Notes: generated by a model not told the origin, from the sequence alone. Shown: positions 25,201-34,594, counted from the first letter of the stretch. The stretch is DNA of 64,000 bases from Marinicella meishanensis (GCF_019931145.1 NZ_JAIOUV010000003.1:248001-312000), one strand, 5' to 3'. A program made the numbers and translations.

Positions 25201-26010
25201 TCGATGCCCGATTTGCATTTGTGGGCCGGTGATTTCAGCTATGCCGGTATTCCCTTGGGCGATTTGCGACTGGAAATGCGCAACGTGGCCGATGGCATCA
25301 AAATTGACCAATTGAGCATCAAATCGGCATTGGCTGAAATCAATGTGGCCGGGGTGTGGAACAAAGCCGACAGCCCCGGCGGACAATCGGCCTTCAGTGT
25401 GGTGATGTTTTCTGAACGCATCGCTGATTTTTTGAAAACCGTTGGCTTCGATGCGCCGATCACCAATGCCCAAACCCTGGTCGAACTGAATGCCGAGTGG
25501 TTGGGCGTGCCCAGTCAATTCAACATCGCCAACATCTCTGGTGATTTGGACATCAAAATCGGCCAAGGGCAGGTGTTGGATCAAAATCCAGGCTTTGGCC
25601 GGGTCTTGGGCTTATTCAACCTGACCAATTTACCGCGGCGGTTGTTGTTGGATTTTCGCGACGTGCTGGCCGATGGCTTGTTGTTCAACAGCATGGAAGG
25701 CCATTTCACCATCACCGATGGGGTGGCCACCACCGAAGATTTCTTAATCAAAGCATCTTCTGCTAAAATCCACATCGAAGGTGATGTCGGTTTTGCCGAT
25801 CAAAGCTATGCGCAAACCATCACCGTCAGGCCTCAAATAGGCAAGACCTTTCCCACCATTGGCGCCATTGCCGGCGGTCCAGTGGGTGCCGCGGCCGGAT
25901 TTTTGGTACAGGGACTGTTGGACAAACAGCTTAACAACAGCAATGAAATCATTTACCGGGTCACTGGCACCTGGGATGAACCACTGATCGAGTTGATATC
26001 GGATGAATAA
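22294..26010 (+). CDS. yhdP: YhdP family AsmA-like protein
   Basis: 1238 aa. One N-terminal membrane helix (LRGLLALVIVLAGVAVGILSLLL) anchors a very long periplasmic part. The region beginning LEDFLEDQWGLAVDIEEIQGSW and the C-terminal NISGDLDIKIGQGQVL...GRVLGLFNLTNLPRRL segment are diagnostic of the YhdP/TIGR02099 family. These AsmA-like bridges are thought to move phospholipid between inner and outer membrane. The gene order rng-yhdP-tldD supports the call. The next gene starts 8 bases before its stop. Confidence 0.94.
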   Translation: MTKTRKHHWLFKLWVKLRGLLALVIVLAGVAVGILSLLLPFESLYQQRLEDFLEDQWGLAVDIEEIQGSWRGYGPHFALTELKLTGKQSVQLESADLTLNVYQMLIPGGRTGIDLSINRAELDMIRSAQGASITINDDQDEARFTETLDRILQTGSLRVEEMSLNLANEAGEVLLAGLQADLLLEQDQTERALQLLIRPGEGNQGIEVLSRGLRNQSLTRDAQWYLRFNQFDFASLTDLVTQMADHVGALQGELDGELWLQAEAGAIRSLTGSLRFTDAARDFAFVATIKHQGTAKHWNGLIRIEQITTAGVSHPAFDIHLQRHGDQTQVKSAQVPLAWVIGLAHAAGLAEPLQASLINDYVGELTLVEATYDEARDQLAHGYLGFSGVGLNHAAFQLAGLRGEVQLSADQAQVLLDSAAGQLSIPPIYRGTLNWQELTAQMVVDWSAPQPRLTVNNLWCACEDFTLSVWGEFTQGDNPHLRLTSQVTDVVVPALKKYWPYRVWNPKTMAWLDDSMLAGAVDRGYVFVQGEMVPKAFKQGFAQFVSRAYTRGIDNRFHPAWPVVEDIDAVAWFNQDSFTVDLQHAHTQGIHVGQAELTLASFDTGLINVQLQAASVGNEILDYIRRSPLVKNMDLNDMIQVGGEQAIELAFAVSTKAEQQAPFLPKGQVTFSQGQFDTEHFSLANINGPVSIKGHELSMQDLPATLSEAPVKLNGTVVTEPGQGVAIDVNLQGDLSAAYLQSVVGQALPISGTAAWNIHIARVAEQLQMTAESGLAGMAIDWPAPLQKDVATNKTLQVTCLMPCKSSDIAINYNHEIITNLQYRDGQHQLTQLQFSDGITPPEAIAESAEHPPMAPFGGTINRLDLDQWLEVLAATPSLTVQERTLPTDEWRLHVKQLLFMSRTFTDLDVVVRREANRLRIQVAGPAVEGQLLIDDNVQQKGIVAEFERLDWIEPDEDLLQQVSEGQDSSMPDLHLWAGDFSYAGIPLGDLRLEMRNVADGIKIDQLSIKSALAEINVAGVWNKADSPGGQSAFSVVMFSERIADFLKTVGFDAPITNAQTLVELNAEWLGVPSQFNIANISGDLDIKIGQGQVLDQNPGFGRVLGLFNLTNLPRRLLLDFRDVLADGLLFNSMEGHFTITDGVATTEDFLIKASSAKIHIEGDVGFADQSYAQTITVRPQIGKTFPTIGAIAGGPVGAAAGFLVQGLLDKQLNNSNEIIYRVTGTWDEPLIELISDE

Positions 26011-26851
26011 AAACACCTGGGCACAAGTCATTTACCTGCTGATCACGACCACTTTTTGTGCCTATCTGGCCTATGAATCTTGGGGTCAGTCGGTGGCGTA
26101 TGAGCACCGCATCCAAACTTTGTCCGAGCGTTTGTCCATGACCGACAACTTCAAATCAAAAAGCAAGAAGGTCTTCGAATGGCTGACCATTGGCTTGTAC
26201 GATGGCCATTCAGAAGAGCTGGCAGAGCTCAATGAGCTCAAAGGCCAGGCCGAACAACACGACCGCCTGGCCAATAAATACACCAAATTGTTCATCGCCA
26301 CTTTGGTCTTGATGTTTCTGTTGCATGGGTTTTGGCAGTCCAAAATGTCGTTGTTGGCTTTGCTGGCGGTGACAGTGATGGCGCTGGTCACGGGGTGGTT
26401 TGCCCCGATCCTGGCGGTGGTTGCCTACCAAGACATACCGGTGTTGGGCCAAACGGTGTTCCAGTTTGAATCCAAAAGCATCGTTTCGGCCCTGTTAAAA
26501 CTCTATGAATCCGGCCAAGTGGCGATCGCGGTGGTGATCTTTGTCTTCACCATCCTCACCCCCATCTTCAAATCCCTGATGATGCTGGTGGTGTTGTTCA
26601 GCCAGAATTTGCATTTCTCACAGAAAAGCATCCGGGTCCTGAAAACCATTGGCAAGTGGTCCATGTTGGATGTCTTTGTGATTGCCATTCTGGTCACTTA
26701 TTTCACCACCAAATCCGGTGGTGCCACCGATGCCACCTTACAAATCGGGGTGTTTTATTTCGTGGCATACGTCATTGCATCCATGTTTCTTACCTACCTC
26801 ATCAACATCAAAAACCATGTCAATTCAAAAAACCAGCCAAACCTTTCTTGA
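26003..26851 (+). CDS. PqiA-like inner-membrane protein
   Basis: 282 aa with about six predicted membrane helices. The C-terminal half carries [24 protein letters not shown], the signature of paraquat-inducible protein A (PqiA/LetA) domains. Only one such domain is present, and the N-terminal CxxC zinc ribbon of PqiA is absent; instead there is a single helix followed by a charged region (residues 35-90). PqiA-type proteins work with MCE proteins in lipid transport; no MCE gene is in the window. Overlaps with both yhdP and tldD suggest a shared operon, interesting because YhdP also moves lipid. Confidence 0.78.
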   Translation: MNKNTWAQVIYLLITTTFCAYLAYESWGQSVAYEHRIQTLSERLSMTDNFKSKSKKVFEWLTIGLYDGHSEELAELNELKGQAEQHDRLANKYTKLFIATLVLMFLLHGFWQSKMSLLALLAVTVMALVTGWFAPILAVVAYQDIPVLGQTVFQFESKSIVSALLKLYESGQVAIAVVIFVFTILTPIFKSLMMLVVLFSQNLHFSQKSIRVLKTIGKWSMLDVFVIAILVTYFTTKSGGATDATLQIGVFYFVAYVIASMFLTYLINIKNHVNSKNQPNLS

Positions 26852-28256
26852 GCCAGGCGGACTGGCAGTCAGTCATTTGGAAACCCTGTTAGCCGACGCC
26901 TTGAGCACCGGGGGGGACTTTGCAGATCTGTATTTTCAATCCTCGCGATTGGAATCGTGGGTGTTGGAGAACCAACAAGTCAAATCGGGCAATCACAGCA
27001 TCGATCGCGGGGTGGGCGTGCGCATCAACCAAGGCGAAAAGACCGGGTTTGCCTACACCGACCAATTGAACCTGCAGGGCATCGGTGCCGCGGTGAACAC
27101 CGCCAGAAGCATCGCCCGCAGCCAAAACACCCACGCTGGGGTCAACCTGCGCAGTGAAAAAGCCGCTGAATTGTACACCCCAGTGGATGTGCTTTCTGGG
27201 GTCGACAACCAAGCCATCATCGACCTGTTGAACCAAATGGATGCCCAAGCCCGGCAACAGGATCACCGGGTCCAAAAAGTGATCTGTTCATTGGTTTCCT
27301 CACAAGAAGAAATCATGGTGGCGGCCAGTGACGGCATCTTGGCCGCTGACATCCGGCCGATGGTGAAGCTCAGCATCCAAGTGATTTGTGCCGATGACAA
27401 AGGCCGCATGGAAATGGGCTTTGCTGGCGGTGGTGGGCGCATTTTGTTGACCGACGTGTTTCAACCCGGTTATGCCGATGCCTATGTGCAGCAAGCCATC
27501 CATGGGGCATTGATCAACTTACAAGCCAAACCGGCCCCGGCCGGCGAAATGCCGGTGGTGTTGGCCGGTGGTTGGCCCGGGGTGTTGTTGCATGAAGCCG
27601 TGGGCCATGGTCTGGAAGGCGATTTCAACCGCAAAGGCACCTCGGCTTTTTCCGGTAAAGTGGGTCAGCAAGTGACCTCAAAAGCTTGTACCATCATCGA
27701 CAGCGGGGTGATGCCACACCGCCGTGGGTCTTTGAACATCGACGATGAAGGCACGCCTTCACAGGAAAATGTGTTGATTGAAAATGGCATCCTCAAAGGC
27801 TACATGCAAGACAAATTGAATGCGCGTCTGATGGGGGTCCCGACCACCGGCAATGGCCGCCGCGAATCCTTTGCCCACTTACCCATGCCGCGCATGACCA
27901 ATACCTACATGCTGGGCGGTGAGTATGATCCACAGGAAATCATCGAATCAGTTGATAAAGGCATTTATGCGGTGAATTTCAGTGGTGGTCAAGTTGACAT
28001 CACCAACGGCAAGTTTGTGTTTTCGGCATCCGAAGCCTACCTGATTGAAGGCGGGAAGGTCACCCATCCGGTGAAAGGGGCCACCTTGATCGGTGATGGC
28101 CCGGCCGCCATGCAACGCGTCAGCATGGTGGGCAATGACCTGGCCTTTGATCAAGGCTTGGGGGTCTGTGGCAAAGACGGGCAAAGCATTCCCGTGGGCA
28201 TTGGTCAACCCAGTTTGAAAATCGATCGCCTGACGGTCGGTGGCACCCAAGTGTAA
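26817..28256 (+). CDS. tldD: Metalloprotease TldD
   Basis: 479 aa from the ATG giving [15 protein letters not shown], which overlaps the PqiA-like gene by 35 bases; the longer reading from 26682 adds a sequence with no family match. The zinc motif [16 protein letters not shown] (HExxxH, near residue 257) and FSGKVGQQV, then [17 protein letters not shown] at the C-terminus, identify TldD. With TldE (PmbA) it forms a protease used in microcin B17 maturation and CcdA decay, and it processes other RiPPs. No tldE is in the window. Whether it acts on the peptides of the 9.7-15.9 kb cluster is unknown. Confidence 0.96.
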   Translation: MSIQKTSQTFLEPGGLAVSHLETLLADALSTGGDFADLYFQSSRLESWVLENQQVKSGNHSIDRGVGVRINQGEKTGFAYTDQLNLQGIGAAVNTARSIARSQNTHAGVNLRSEKAAELYTPVDVLSGVDNQAIIDLLNQMDAQARQQDHRVQKVICSLVSSQEEIMVAASDGILAADIRPMVKLSIQVICADDKGRMEMGFAGGGGRILLTDVFQPGYADAYVQQAIHGALINLQAKPAPAGEMPVVLAGGWPGVLLHEAVGHGLEGDFNRKGTSAFSGKVGQQVTSKACTIIDSGVMPHRRGSLNIDDEGTPSQENVLIENGILKGYMQDKLNARLMGVPTTGNGRRESFAHLPMPRMTNTYMLGGEYDPQEIIESVDKGIYAVNFSGGQVDITNGKFVFSASEAYLIEGGKVTHPVKGATLIGDGPAAMQRVSMVGNDLAFDQGLGVCGKDGQSIPVGIGQPSLKIDRLTVGGTQV

Positions 28257-28279
28257 ACGCCTTTCAGGCCTCCAGAACC

Positions 28280-28708
28280 ATGCAATTGACCATTCAGTAT
28301 GCGGTGCGCGACTACCTGGCTGCCGCCCGGTATAAATTCAAACGGGTGACAGCGGACATCAAACGCCGCGGTCAGTGTGTGGCTTTTGTGGTGATGAGGC
28401 TGATCCAGCCCTTCGTGCTGTTGGTTCTGGGGGTGCGTGCCTGGCGGGGCCGGTTGCGACCCACTTACTTTTTTGAATTCACTGAGCAAGGTGTGGACAT
28501 CGCCACCGCAAGCAGCCAAAAATTCATGTCCAGGGAACGCTTTGTGGCCTATCACCTAACCACCCCCCAATTCATGTTGTTGGAATTCAATGTGGCGGAT
28601 GATCCAGACCCGCATCACCTGCTGTTTCCCAGCCGCGTCATGTCTGGCGACATCTGGCAGCAATTGAATGCGCTGTTCGTGGCGCAACAATTACCGCAAT
28701 TGACTTGA
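28280..28708 (+). CDS. Hypothetical membrane-associated protein
   Basis: 142 aa, not firmly recognised. One hydrophobic segment (AFVVMRLIQPFVLLVLGVRAW, about residues 34-54) preceded by a basic stretch, then a small soluble domain ending in LLFPSRVMSGDIWQQLNALF. The ending is faintly like YgfX/CptA-type proteins, but the match is too weak to name it. It follows tldD by 23 bases and may be the last gene of that operon; it is convergent with the next gene. Confidence 0.6.
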   Translation: MQLTIQYAVRDYLAAARYKFKRVTADIKRRGQCVAFVVMRLIQPFVLLVLGVRAWRGRLRPTYFFEFTEQGVDIATASSQKFMSRERFVAYHLTTPQFMLLEFNVADDPDPHHLLFPSRVMSGDIWQQLNALFVAQQLPQLT

Positions 28709-28725
28709 GGCTTTTTGGTGTTGCA

Positions 28726-29541
28726 TCACTGAAAACATTCAAAATTACCCTGAAACAACAAATCGGGGTCGTTGTTGACCGACAGTTCCTGACACACTTC
28801 AAAATTGTATAAAGTGTCATCGCCACTGCCAAAACCGACCCGCACCGCATCCACATAGCCCAAAAAGCTGTTGTTCCAGCCGGATCCCACGCCAACGTTG
28901 ACCCCGATGATGTAGGTGTTGGCGGTTAAGGTAATCTGCGGATCGCCGGGCTGGCCTTGTGGGGTGCCGTTGATCCAATCAGCCAGTGTGGCATTGAAGT
29001 TTTGGATCACCCCGGAGCCTTGTGCGCTTTGTGAGACGAAGACCCAGAAATTGTCTTCCATCATGTTGACGATTTCCCAACTGTCACTCAGCGGTGGGTT
29101 GTAGCCATTGTAAACCCCTTCCCATACCAAAATGCCCAGCACGTCATCAGCAAGGTTGCCGACGGTGCCGGCATCGTCATAAAAATTCAAACGAAACACC
29201 GGGGTCAGGTGGGGAGCGGTGGTGCTGGCTGAATCCCGGTACCAGGCATAATTCAAGTGTGTGATGTTGCCAAGGATGCGGTCAGGGAAATCAATCACGC
29301 TGGTCGATTCTTGCCACAGGTATTGATAATCGGCTTTGTCCTGTCCGGGGGTCATGGTGTCGGTGGCAAACAACAAGGAACCATCGCCAAACAGCGGCTG
29401 ATTCTGACTGTGTTCGACCATCGCATCATCACGCACATTGACCGCTTGCCAACCTTGTGGATCCGAGGGGGTCACCTTCACTTCGTCAAACGCCAGCGAC
29501 GTTGAGCACCAAAACAACAGGACCAAACCACAGATTTTCAT
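28726..29541 (-). CDS. Hypothetical secreted beta-rich protein
   Basis: 271 aa from the ATG giving MKICGLVLLFWCSTSLAF, a signal peptide; a GGGG ribosome binding site lies six bases before it. A TTG 12 bases upstream is less likely. The mature protein is rich in Asn, Gly, Asp and aromatic residues, with no catalytic motif that I recognise. It ends DLLFQGNFECFQ, close to the (L/I)(I/L)F-x(3)-FE tail of the DUF5666 protein at 3586. It follows the lipase gene on the same strand after 121 bases that show no other feature. Confidence 0.65.
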   Translation of the reverse strand: MKICGLVLLFWCSTSLAFDEVKVTPSDPQGWQAVNVRDDAMVEHSQNQPLFGDGSLLFATDTMTPGQDKADYQYLWQESTSVIDFPDRILGNITHLNYAWYRDSASTTAPHLTPVFRLNFYDDAGTVGNLADDVLGILVWEGVYNGYNPPLSDSWEIVNMMEDNFWVFVSQSAQGSGVIQNFNATLADWINGTPQGQPGDPQITLTANTYIIGVNVGVGSGWNNSFLGYVDAVRVGFGSGDDTLYNFEVCQELSVNNDPDLLFQGNFECFQ

Positions 29542-29662
29542 GTCATACCCCAAAAAATGAATGCCCTACCTAACTTAAACTTTGGTTCATCACTTGGCAA
29601 GACTGCCGCGCCATTTTTGTCTCAATAAGCCCAAAATTCTGCGCTCAGGGCGGCACGAGGGC

Positions 29663-31084
29663 TCACTCATACAACAACACATGCAGCAGGTTGTCCTGGA
29701 AGGTCAGGTTTTGGGTCAAGCGCAGGTGATCTTCACAAACAAACACTGGGTACTTGATGTGGATGGTTTTGCGGGTTTGGTGGGTCACCGGATCATGCAC
29801 TTGTCCCAGCAAAGACGCTTTGCTGACTTGACCGTCACCCGGTCTGAACAGCCAGGAATGCTGTCGTTTGCGGACCTCATGTGGATCCGCCAGCTTGACC
29901 GAATCAAGCAAGTTGATGCCCTGCTCATCTTGGCTGACGACCAAGTGATTCAAAGTGTCTTTGCAATCGCCGCCCATGATGATGAAACCTTCGTGTTCAA
30001 TTTCATGGGCAGGCGACAAGGACAACCAAAACAATTTGGCCCTTTGTAACTGGTGAACGAAAAAATGCTGCAGTCGGGACACCTGGTCCTGTCCAGCGCC
30101 CTCATCTTCGGCATTTCTGATGATACGCTGTTGCACTTCTGGGTCATAAATTGACCACTGATTTTGTTGCCAAAACAAGGGATCAAAATGGTCCAAATCA
30201 AGGGTTTCGCCGGCATCATCAACGGCCCATGGGTGCCACGGGTGCGGCAACAATTGATACACGGTGGGCATCGTCACTTGCACCTCGACCGGGATGTTGC
30301 GCAGGTTGAAATCAAAGCCCCGTTGTAGGCGTTTGATTGATTTGACTGAGCCCAGTTGCGGAGTCCCCAGAAAAATCGCATGGCGGACCTTGTGGGCCTG
30401 TGACAGGTGTTGAAAATTGCTCTGTTTGTCTTGGCGCTGATCGGCGGCCAAGGTGGCGAGCACATCGCGTGAACCAAACCGTTGGTAGTATCGCAAGATC
30501 AAGCCGCCCATGGAATGGGCCACCACATCGACGGCCTCGACATCACTGTGCTTGGTCAAAATTTGCTCGATGAATGCCGCCAATTGGGCGGCACTGGCGA
30601 CGTTGTCCTGACGCCAATCATAATGGAACACATACAAACTTCGGTGTCCCAGCTGTGGGTCATTCACATCTCCCAACTGGTAGCCGCCATAGCTGGTTAA
30701 GGTCTCGATGATTTCGTCGTAAATGCCAATGCTGGAAAAGGCATCAAAGATGTCGTAGGATTCGATGTCAGGTGCCAAGACCGCGGTGCCCTCGGGGTTG
30801 ATGGCGTTGGCCAAATGGTGGTAGTTGGAAAAGATCAATTGATTGATTTTGCCCGGCCACACTTCTTCGCCGGTGTCTTTGAAACGCAATTTGCTGCCCA
30901 TGGTGCCATGAATCAGGACCAAGGGCGTGTGGCTGTGATCGGTGCCGTGTTGCTGGTACAGCTCAGCCAGATCGGGTTTTTCGCGGATTTGGCAGCCACC
31001 CAGCAGCACCAGGCAGGTGCTGATGAGCAGCCACCGAGAACCGTCAGTAGTCTTGTACCAACTGAACAAAGGCTTTGACCCCAT
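29663..31084 (-). CDS. Lipoprotein LCAT/PGAP1-like lipase (alpha/beta hydrolase)
   Basis: About 473 aa from MGSKPLFSWYK; earlier in-frame ATGs at 31102 and 31108 are possible. The N-terminus ends in the lipobox LVLLGGC, so it is a predicted lipoprotein. The core has LVLIHGTMGSKLRF (oxyanion region), FHYDWRQD and the nucleophile elbow VVAHSMGGLILRYY, as in lecithin:cholesterol acyltransferase-like lipases. A downstream GAGQDQVSRLQHFF part precedes the likely Asp and His residues. It overlaps the upstream M20 gene by 41 bases, indicating co-transcription with the hydrolase run that starts at 34453. Confidence 0.82.
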   Translation of the reverse strand: MGSKPLFSWYKTTDGSRWLLISTCLVLLGGCQIREKPDLAELYQQHGTDHSHTPLVLIHGTMGSKLRFKDTGEEVWPGKINQLIFSNYHHLANAINPEGTAVLAPDIESYDIFDAFSSIGIYDEIIETLTSYGGYQLGDVNDPQLGHRSLYVFHYDWRQDNVASAAQLAAFIEQILTKHSDVEAVDVVAHSMGGLILRYYQRFGSRDVLATLAADQRQDKQSNFQHLSQAHKVRHAIFLGTPQLGSVKSIKRLQRGFDFNLRNIPVEVQVTMPTVYQLLPHPWHPWAVDDAGETLDLDHFDPLFWQQNQWSIYDPEVQQRIIRNAEDEGAGQDQVSRLQHFFVHQLQRAKLFWLSLSPAHEIEHEGFIIMGGDCKDTLNHLVVSQDEQGINLLDSVKLADPHEVRKRQHSWLFRPGDGQVSKASLLGQVHDPVTHQTRKTIHIKYPVFVCEDHLRLTQNLTFQDNLLHVLLYE

Positions 31085-32306
31085 AGAGCAGGGCGGTTTC
31101 ATCGACAAAGAAAAGCGGTGAATGGTTGGTCGGTGCGCTCAAGGCATCCTGTCCTTTCGGTGTCACGCCCATAAAGAAGTACAAGCCCGGCACTTCATTG
31201 GCCAAAAAGGAAAAATCCTCAGCCCCGGTGATCAAGCCGGGATCCACCACTTGGTTGGCACCAAATACTTTGTGCAATGATGGCAGCATGCGTTCGCCCA
31301 AAGTGGGGTCGTTGACCGTGACCGGGTAGCCTTCATTGATTTTGAATTCCACCTCGGCTTCGTTGGCGGCGGCCACATGGGTGATGATGTTCTCGAGTTG
31401 TTGGTGGATGTTGTCCCGAATGCCCATGTCGAAATTGCGGATGGTGCCCACCATGGTCACATCATCAGGAATGATGTTGTTGCGGATACCGCCTTTGATG
31501 GCACCAAAAGAAACCACCGCAGGGGCTTTGGTCACGTCGGTGCGTCGGGACACGATGGTTTGCACAGAATTGATGATTTGTGCCGCGGTGACGATCGGGT
31601 CAATGCCGCTCCAGGGACGTGAGCCATGGGCTTGTTGGCCAATGATTTTCAGTTCAAAGTCATCCACCGCAGCCATGTAAGGTCCGGTGCGGTATAAGGC
31701 CACGCCGGTGTTGGCATTGGAGGTGACGTGGATGCCAAACACGGCTTCGGGTTTCAAGTCGTCAAACAAGCCCTCTGCCAGCATCAACTCGGCGCCGCCT
31801 TCCTCATCTCCTGGGGCCCCTTCTTCGGCCGGTTGAAAAATGAACATCAAGGTGCCTTTGAGTTCGGCTTTGTTTTTGGCGAACACCGATGCGGCGGCCA
31901 TCAACATCGCCACATGGGTGTCGTGACCACAAGCGTGCATCACCCCCACCGTTTCGCCGCGATACTCGGCAGTGACTTTGGAAGCGAACGACAAGTCGAC
32001 CTGTTCGGTCACCGGTAAGGCGTCCATGTCAGCCCGCAAAGCCAGCACGGGGCCGGGCAAATCGCCGCGCAAGATGCCCACCACACCGGTGAATGCGATG
32101 CCGGTTTTGACTTCCAGGCCCAAGTCTCTGAGGTGTTGTTCGACATAGGCCGCCGTTTTGAATTCACGGTTGGACAATTCTGGGTTTTGGTGGATGTAGC
32201 GGCGCCACTCCAACAAGTCACTTTCCACGTCGTTGATGTCTTGTTGCCAGTCGGCCCAGACAGAGGTGGCGATCAGGGTGGTTAACAGCGCAAAGATGGA
32301 TTTCAT
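31044..32306 (-). CDS. Exported M20 family metal-dependent amidohydrolase
   Basis: 420 aa from MKSIFALLTTLIATSVWAD, a signal peptide; GAGGG lies ahead of this start. Metal-binding features of the M20D (AmaA/HipO-like) group are present: MHACGHDTHVAML, FQPAEEGAPGD (catalytic Glu) and GAEDFSFLANEVPG near the end. Relatives hydrolyse N-acyl amino acids, hippurate or indole-acetyl conjugates; which of these is cut cannot be read from sequence. The signal peptide makes this one periplasmic or secreted, unlike the typical cytoplasmic forms. It lies between an S9 peptidase and a lipase on the same strand. Confidence 0.92.
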   Translation of the reverse strand: MKSIFALLTTLIATSVWADWQQDINDVESDLLEWRRYIHQNPELSNREFKTAAYVEQHLRDLGLEVKTGIAFTGVVGILRGDLPGPVLALRADMDALPVTEQVDLSFASKVTAEYRGETVGVMHACGHDTHVAMLMAAASVFAKNKAELKGTLMFIFQPAEEGAPGDEEGGAELMLAEGLFDDLKPEAVFGIHVTSNANTGVALYRTGPYMAAVDDFELKIIGQQAHGSRPWSGIDPIVTAAQIINSVQTIVSRRTDVTKAPAVVSFGAIKGGIRNNIIPDDVTMVGTIRNFDMGIRDNIHQQLENIITHVAAANEAEVEFKINEGYPVTVNDPTLGERMLPSLHKVFGANQVVDPGLITGAEDFSFLANEVPGLYFFMGVTPKGQDALSAPTNHSPLFFVDETALLYGVKAFVQLVQDY

Positions 32307-32338
32307 GGTGACCCTCTGATTGGTTGTGTTTAAGTGGC

Positions 32339-34453
32339 TCATTGGTCACCGCCCAACTGCAGCCACAAATAACTGTACATCAAGGCCCGCAGATAGGCCG
32401 ACTGGTTGTTGTTGGATGCGCCGCCATGGCCCCCTTCGATGTTTTCATAATAATAATACGCGTGGCCCATGGCTTCCATCCTGGCGGCCATCTTGCGGGC
32501 ATGCCCGGGATGCACCCGATCGTCCCGGGTGGAGGTGGTGAAGAACACTTTGGGGTATTGCTGGTCTGCTTGCAGGTTGTGGTAGGGTGAATAGGTTTTG
32601 ATGTAGGCCCATTCCTCTGGGATGTCGGGGTTGCCGTATTCGCCCATCCAACTGGCGCCAGCCAATAATTGGTTGTAACGTTTCATGTCCAGCAGGGGGA
32701 CTGCACAAATCACGGCGTTGAACAAATCGGGGCGCATGGTGAACACCGCACCAACCAACAAGCCGCCATTGGAGCCGCCATATATACCCAAATGGGCCGG
32801 AGAGGTGATGTTTCTGGCAATCAAATCCTCAGCCACGCCAATGAAATCATTGAAGGCCACGTGGCGGTTTTCCTTCAAGGCCGCCTGGTGCCAATCTGGG
32901 CCATACTCACCGCCACCACGGATGTTGGCCACCACATAGACGCCGCCATCTTGTAACCAGTTGGTGCCCACGGTGGCAGAGTAGTTGGGGCGCATGGACA
33001 CTTCAAAGCCACCATAGCCATACAACAGGGTGGGGTTGTTGCCATCGAGCACCAAATCTTTGCGCTTGACCACATAATAAGGGACTTGCACGCCGTCATC
33101 GGCGGTCATGAAATACTGCTCCACTGTGAGGTCTGCGGCATCAAACCAGGCTGGCAACGATTTGATGGCTTCCGAGTCACCGGTCTGGGCGTTGTAATGA
33201 TACAAAGTAGATGGGGTCAGGAAATTGCTGTAGTTGATGAACACCTCATCATTCTGATCACTCGACCCAGAGACAGACATGGAGCCAAACTGGGGCAGGT
33301 CCAAACGTTGGCTCTGCCATTGTCCGGCCTGATAACTTTTCTGGTAGATCACCGAGCTGACGTCTTGTAAGGTGTTGATCAGCACCTTGCTTTGGGTGGT
33401 GGTCACGGCACTGATGGAGGTTTTGTCATCCGGTTCCATCAGCAAAGTGAAGTTCTGGTCTCCGGCCAGGAAATCTGAAAAATCGATGGCCAACAAGCTG
33501 CCTTGGGTGAATGGGTGATCTTTGGGCTGCCAATCTGATTTCAACTCAAAAATGGCTTGGCCATTGATCAGCCCTGAAAAGCCAATGTCTTTGGGCAAGG
33601 CCAATAATTGGGGTTGGTCTTGTGCATTCAACACGAACCAATTGCGGGTGTAGAAGGTGTCGGCTTGGATGATGAAGCGGTAAGATTCGTCGCCATCATG
33701 AAGCACGGCAGGGTACACGCCCACGTCGGCTTGTTCGCCGGTAAACACCGTTTTGGCAGCCGCCAAGTTGGTGCCCCGCTGCCACAGTTTGGTGATTTTG
33801 GGATACCCTGAATCGGTCAAGCTGTCCGGGCCAAAATCGGTGCCCACCATCAAGGTGTCCATGTCAACCCAGGCCAGGGCGCTTTTTGATTCTGGCAGAT
33901 AGAAGCCATCCTCGACAAAAGCTTGCTGGTTCAAATCGAATTCTTTGACCACAGTGGCATCGGCCCCACCGCGGGACAAATTCACCAAACAGCGGTCATA
34001 AGCCGGATAGCGGCAAGACATGCCTTTGTAAACCCAGTTTTCGCCATCGGCTTCAGCCAAGGCATCGACATCCAGCACCGTTTCCCATTCAGGCTCGGCT
34101 TGTTTATAGGAAGCCATGGTGGTGCGCCGGTAAATGCCACGCACGTGGGTCTCGTCACGCCAAAAATTATACAAATAACCGTTCATCTGGGTGACGTAAG
34201 GGATGCGGTCTTGAGAATTGTAGATGGCTTTGTTGTTTTCGTATAAGGGGGCAAATTTGGGATGGGACTCAATCACTGCCAAGGAACGTTGGTTGCGTTC
34301 TTTGACCCAGTCAATGGCGGCTTCACCCTCGACGTCTTCCAGCCAGAGGAATGGGTCCTCGGCGTTGCTTGGTGGGTCTGATTTGATGCTGGCCGGTGGC
34401 TGACAGCCCGCCAGGCACAACAGCGCAGCGAACAAAAACAAGTGTTTGGTCAT
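32339..34453 (-). CDS. Prolyl oligopeptidase family (S9) lipoprotein
   Basis: 704 aa from MTKHLFLFAALLCLAGC, chosen because GAGGA lies seven bases upstream; the earlier ATG at 34471 gives only six more residues. The lipobox LCLAGC predicts a lipoprotein. An N-terminal seven-bladed propeller (about 70-420) starts EDPFLWLEDVEGEAAIDWV, and the C-terminal alpha/beta hydrolase has the nucleophile motif GIYGGSNGGLLVGA, with Asp in STRDDRVHP and His in EGGHGGASNN. It cleaves short peptides after Pro or related residues in the periplasm or outer membrane. First gene of the hydrolase run. Confidence 0.93.
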   Translation of the reverse strand: MTKHLFLFAALLCLAGCQPPASIKSDPPSNAEDPFLWLEDVEGEAAIDWVKERNQRSLAVIESHPKFAPLYENNKAIYNSQDRIPYVTQMNGYLYNFWRDETHVRGIYRRTTMASYKQAEPEWETVLDVDALAEADGENWVYKGMSCRYPAYDRCLVNLSRGGADATVVKEFDLNQQAFVEDGFYLPESKSALAWVDMDTLMVGTDFGPDSLTDSGYPKITKLWQRGTNLAAAKTVFTGEQADVGVYPAVLHDGDESYRFIIQADTFYTRNWFVLNAQDQPQLLALPKDIGFSGLINGQAIFELKSDWQPKDHPFTQGSLLAIDFSDFLAGDQNFTLLMEPDDKTSISAVTTTQSKVLINTLQDVSSVIYQKSYQAGQWQSQRLDLPQFGSMSVSGSSDQNDEVFINYSNFLTPSTLYHYNAQTGDSEAIKSLPAWFDAADLTVEQYFMTADDGVQVPYYVVKRKDLVLDGNNPTLLYGYGGFEVSMRPNYSATVGTNWLQDGGVYVVANIRGGGEYGPDWHQAALKENRHVAFNDFIGVAEDLIARNITSPAHLGIYGGSNGGLLVGAVFTMRPDLFNAVICAVPLLDMKRYNQLLAGASWMGEYGNPDIPEEWAYIKTYSPYHNLQADQQYPKVFFTTSTRDDRVHPGHARKMAARMEAMGHAYYYYENIEGGHGGASNNNQSAYLRALMYSYLWLQLGGDQ

Positions 34454-34534
34454 AGGGATCCTCTTGGTCATTTATTATGGGAGGGTGGGGTTCACCCAAC
34501 GCTTGGCCAATGATTATAAGCCTTGCGCTGGTGT

Positions 34535-34594
34535 TTTTCACGTGAAAAGATGCCTTGAAATGAAGCCATTGGTGCTTATATTGAAAGCTTTCAA
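34535..34594 (+). promoter_or_regulatory. Predicted ppiB promoter flanked by two perfect palindromes
   Basis: TTGAAA (34555-34560), a 16-base spacer and TATATT (34577-34582) form a good sigma-70 promoter. Two perfect 14-bp palindromes flank it: TTTTCACGTGAAAA (34535-34548) upstream and TTGAAAGCTTTCAA (34581-34594) overlapping the expected start of transcription. They are candidate operators. GAGAG precedes the ppiB ATG. Confidence 0.5.
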
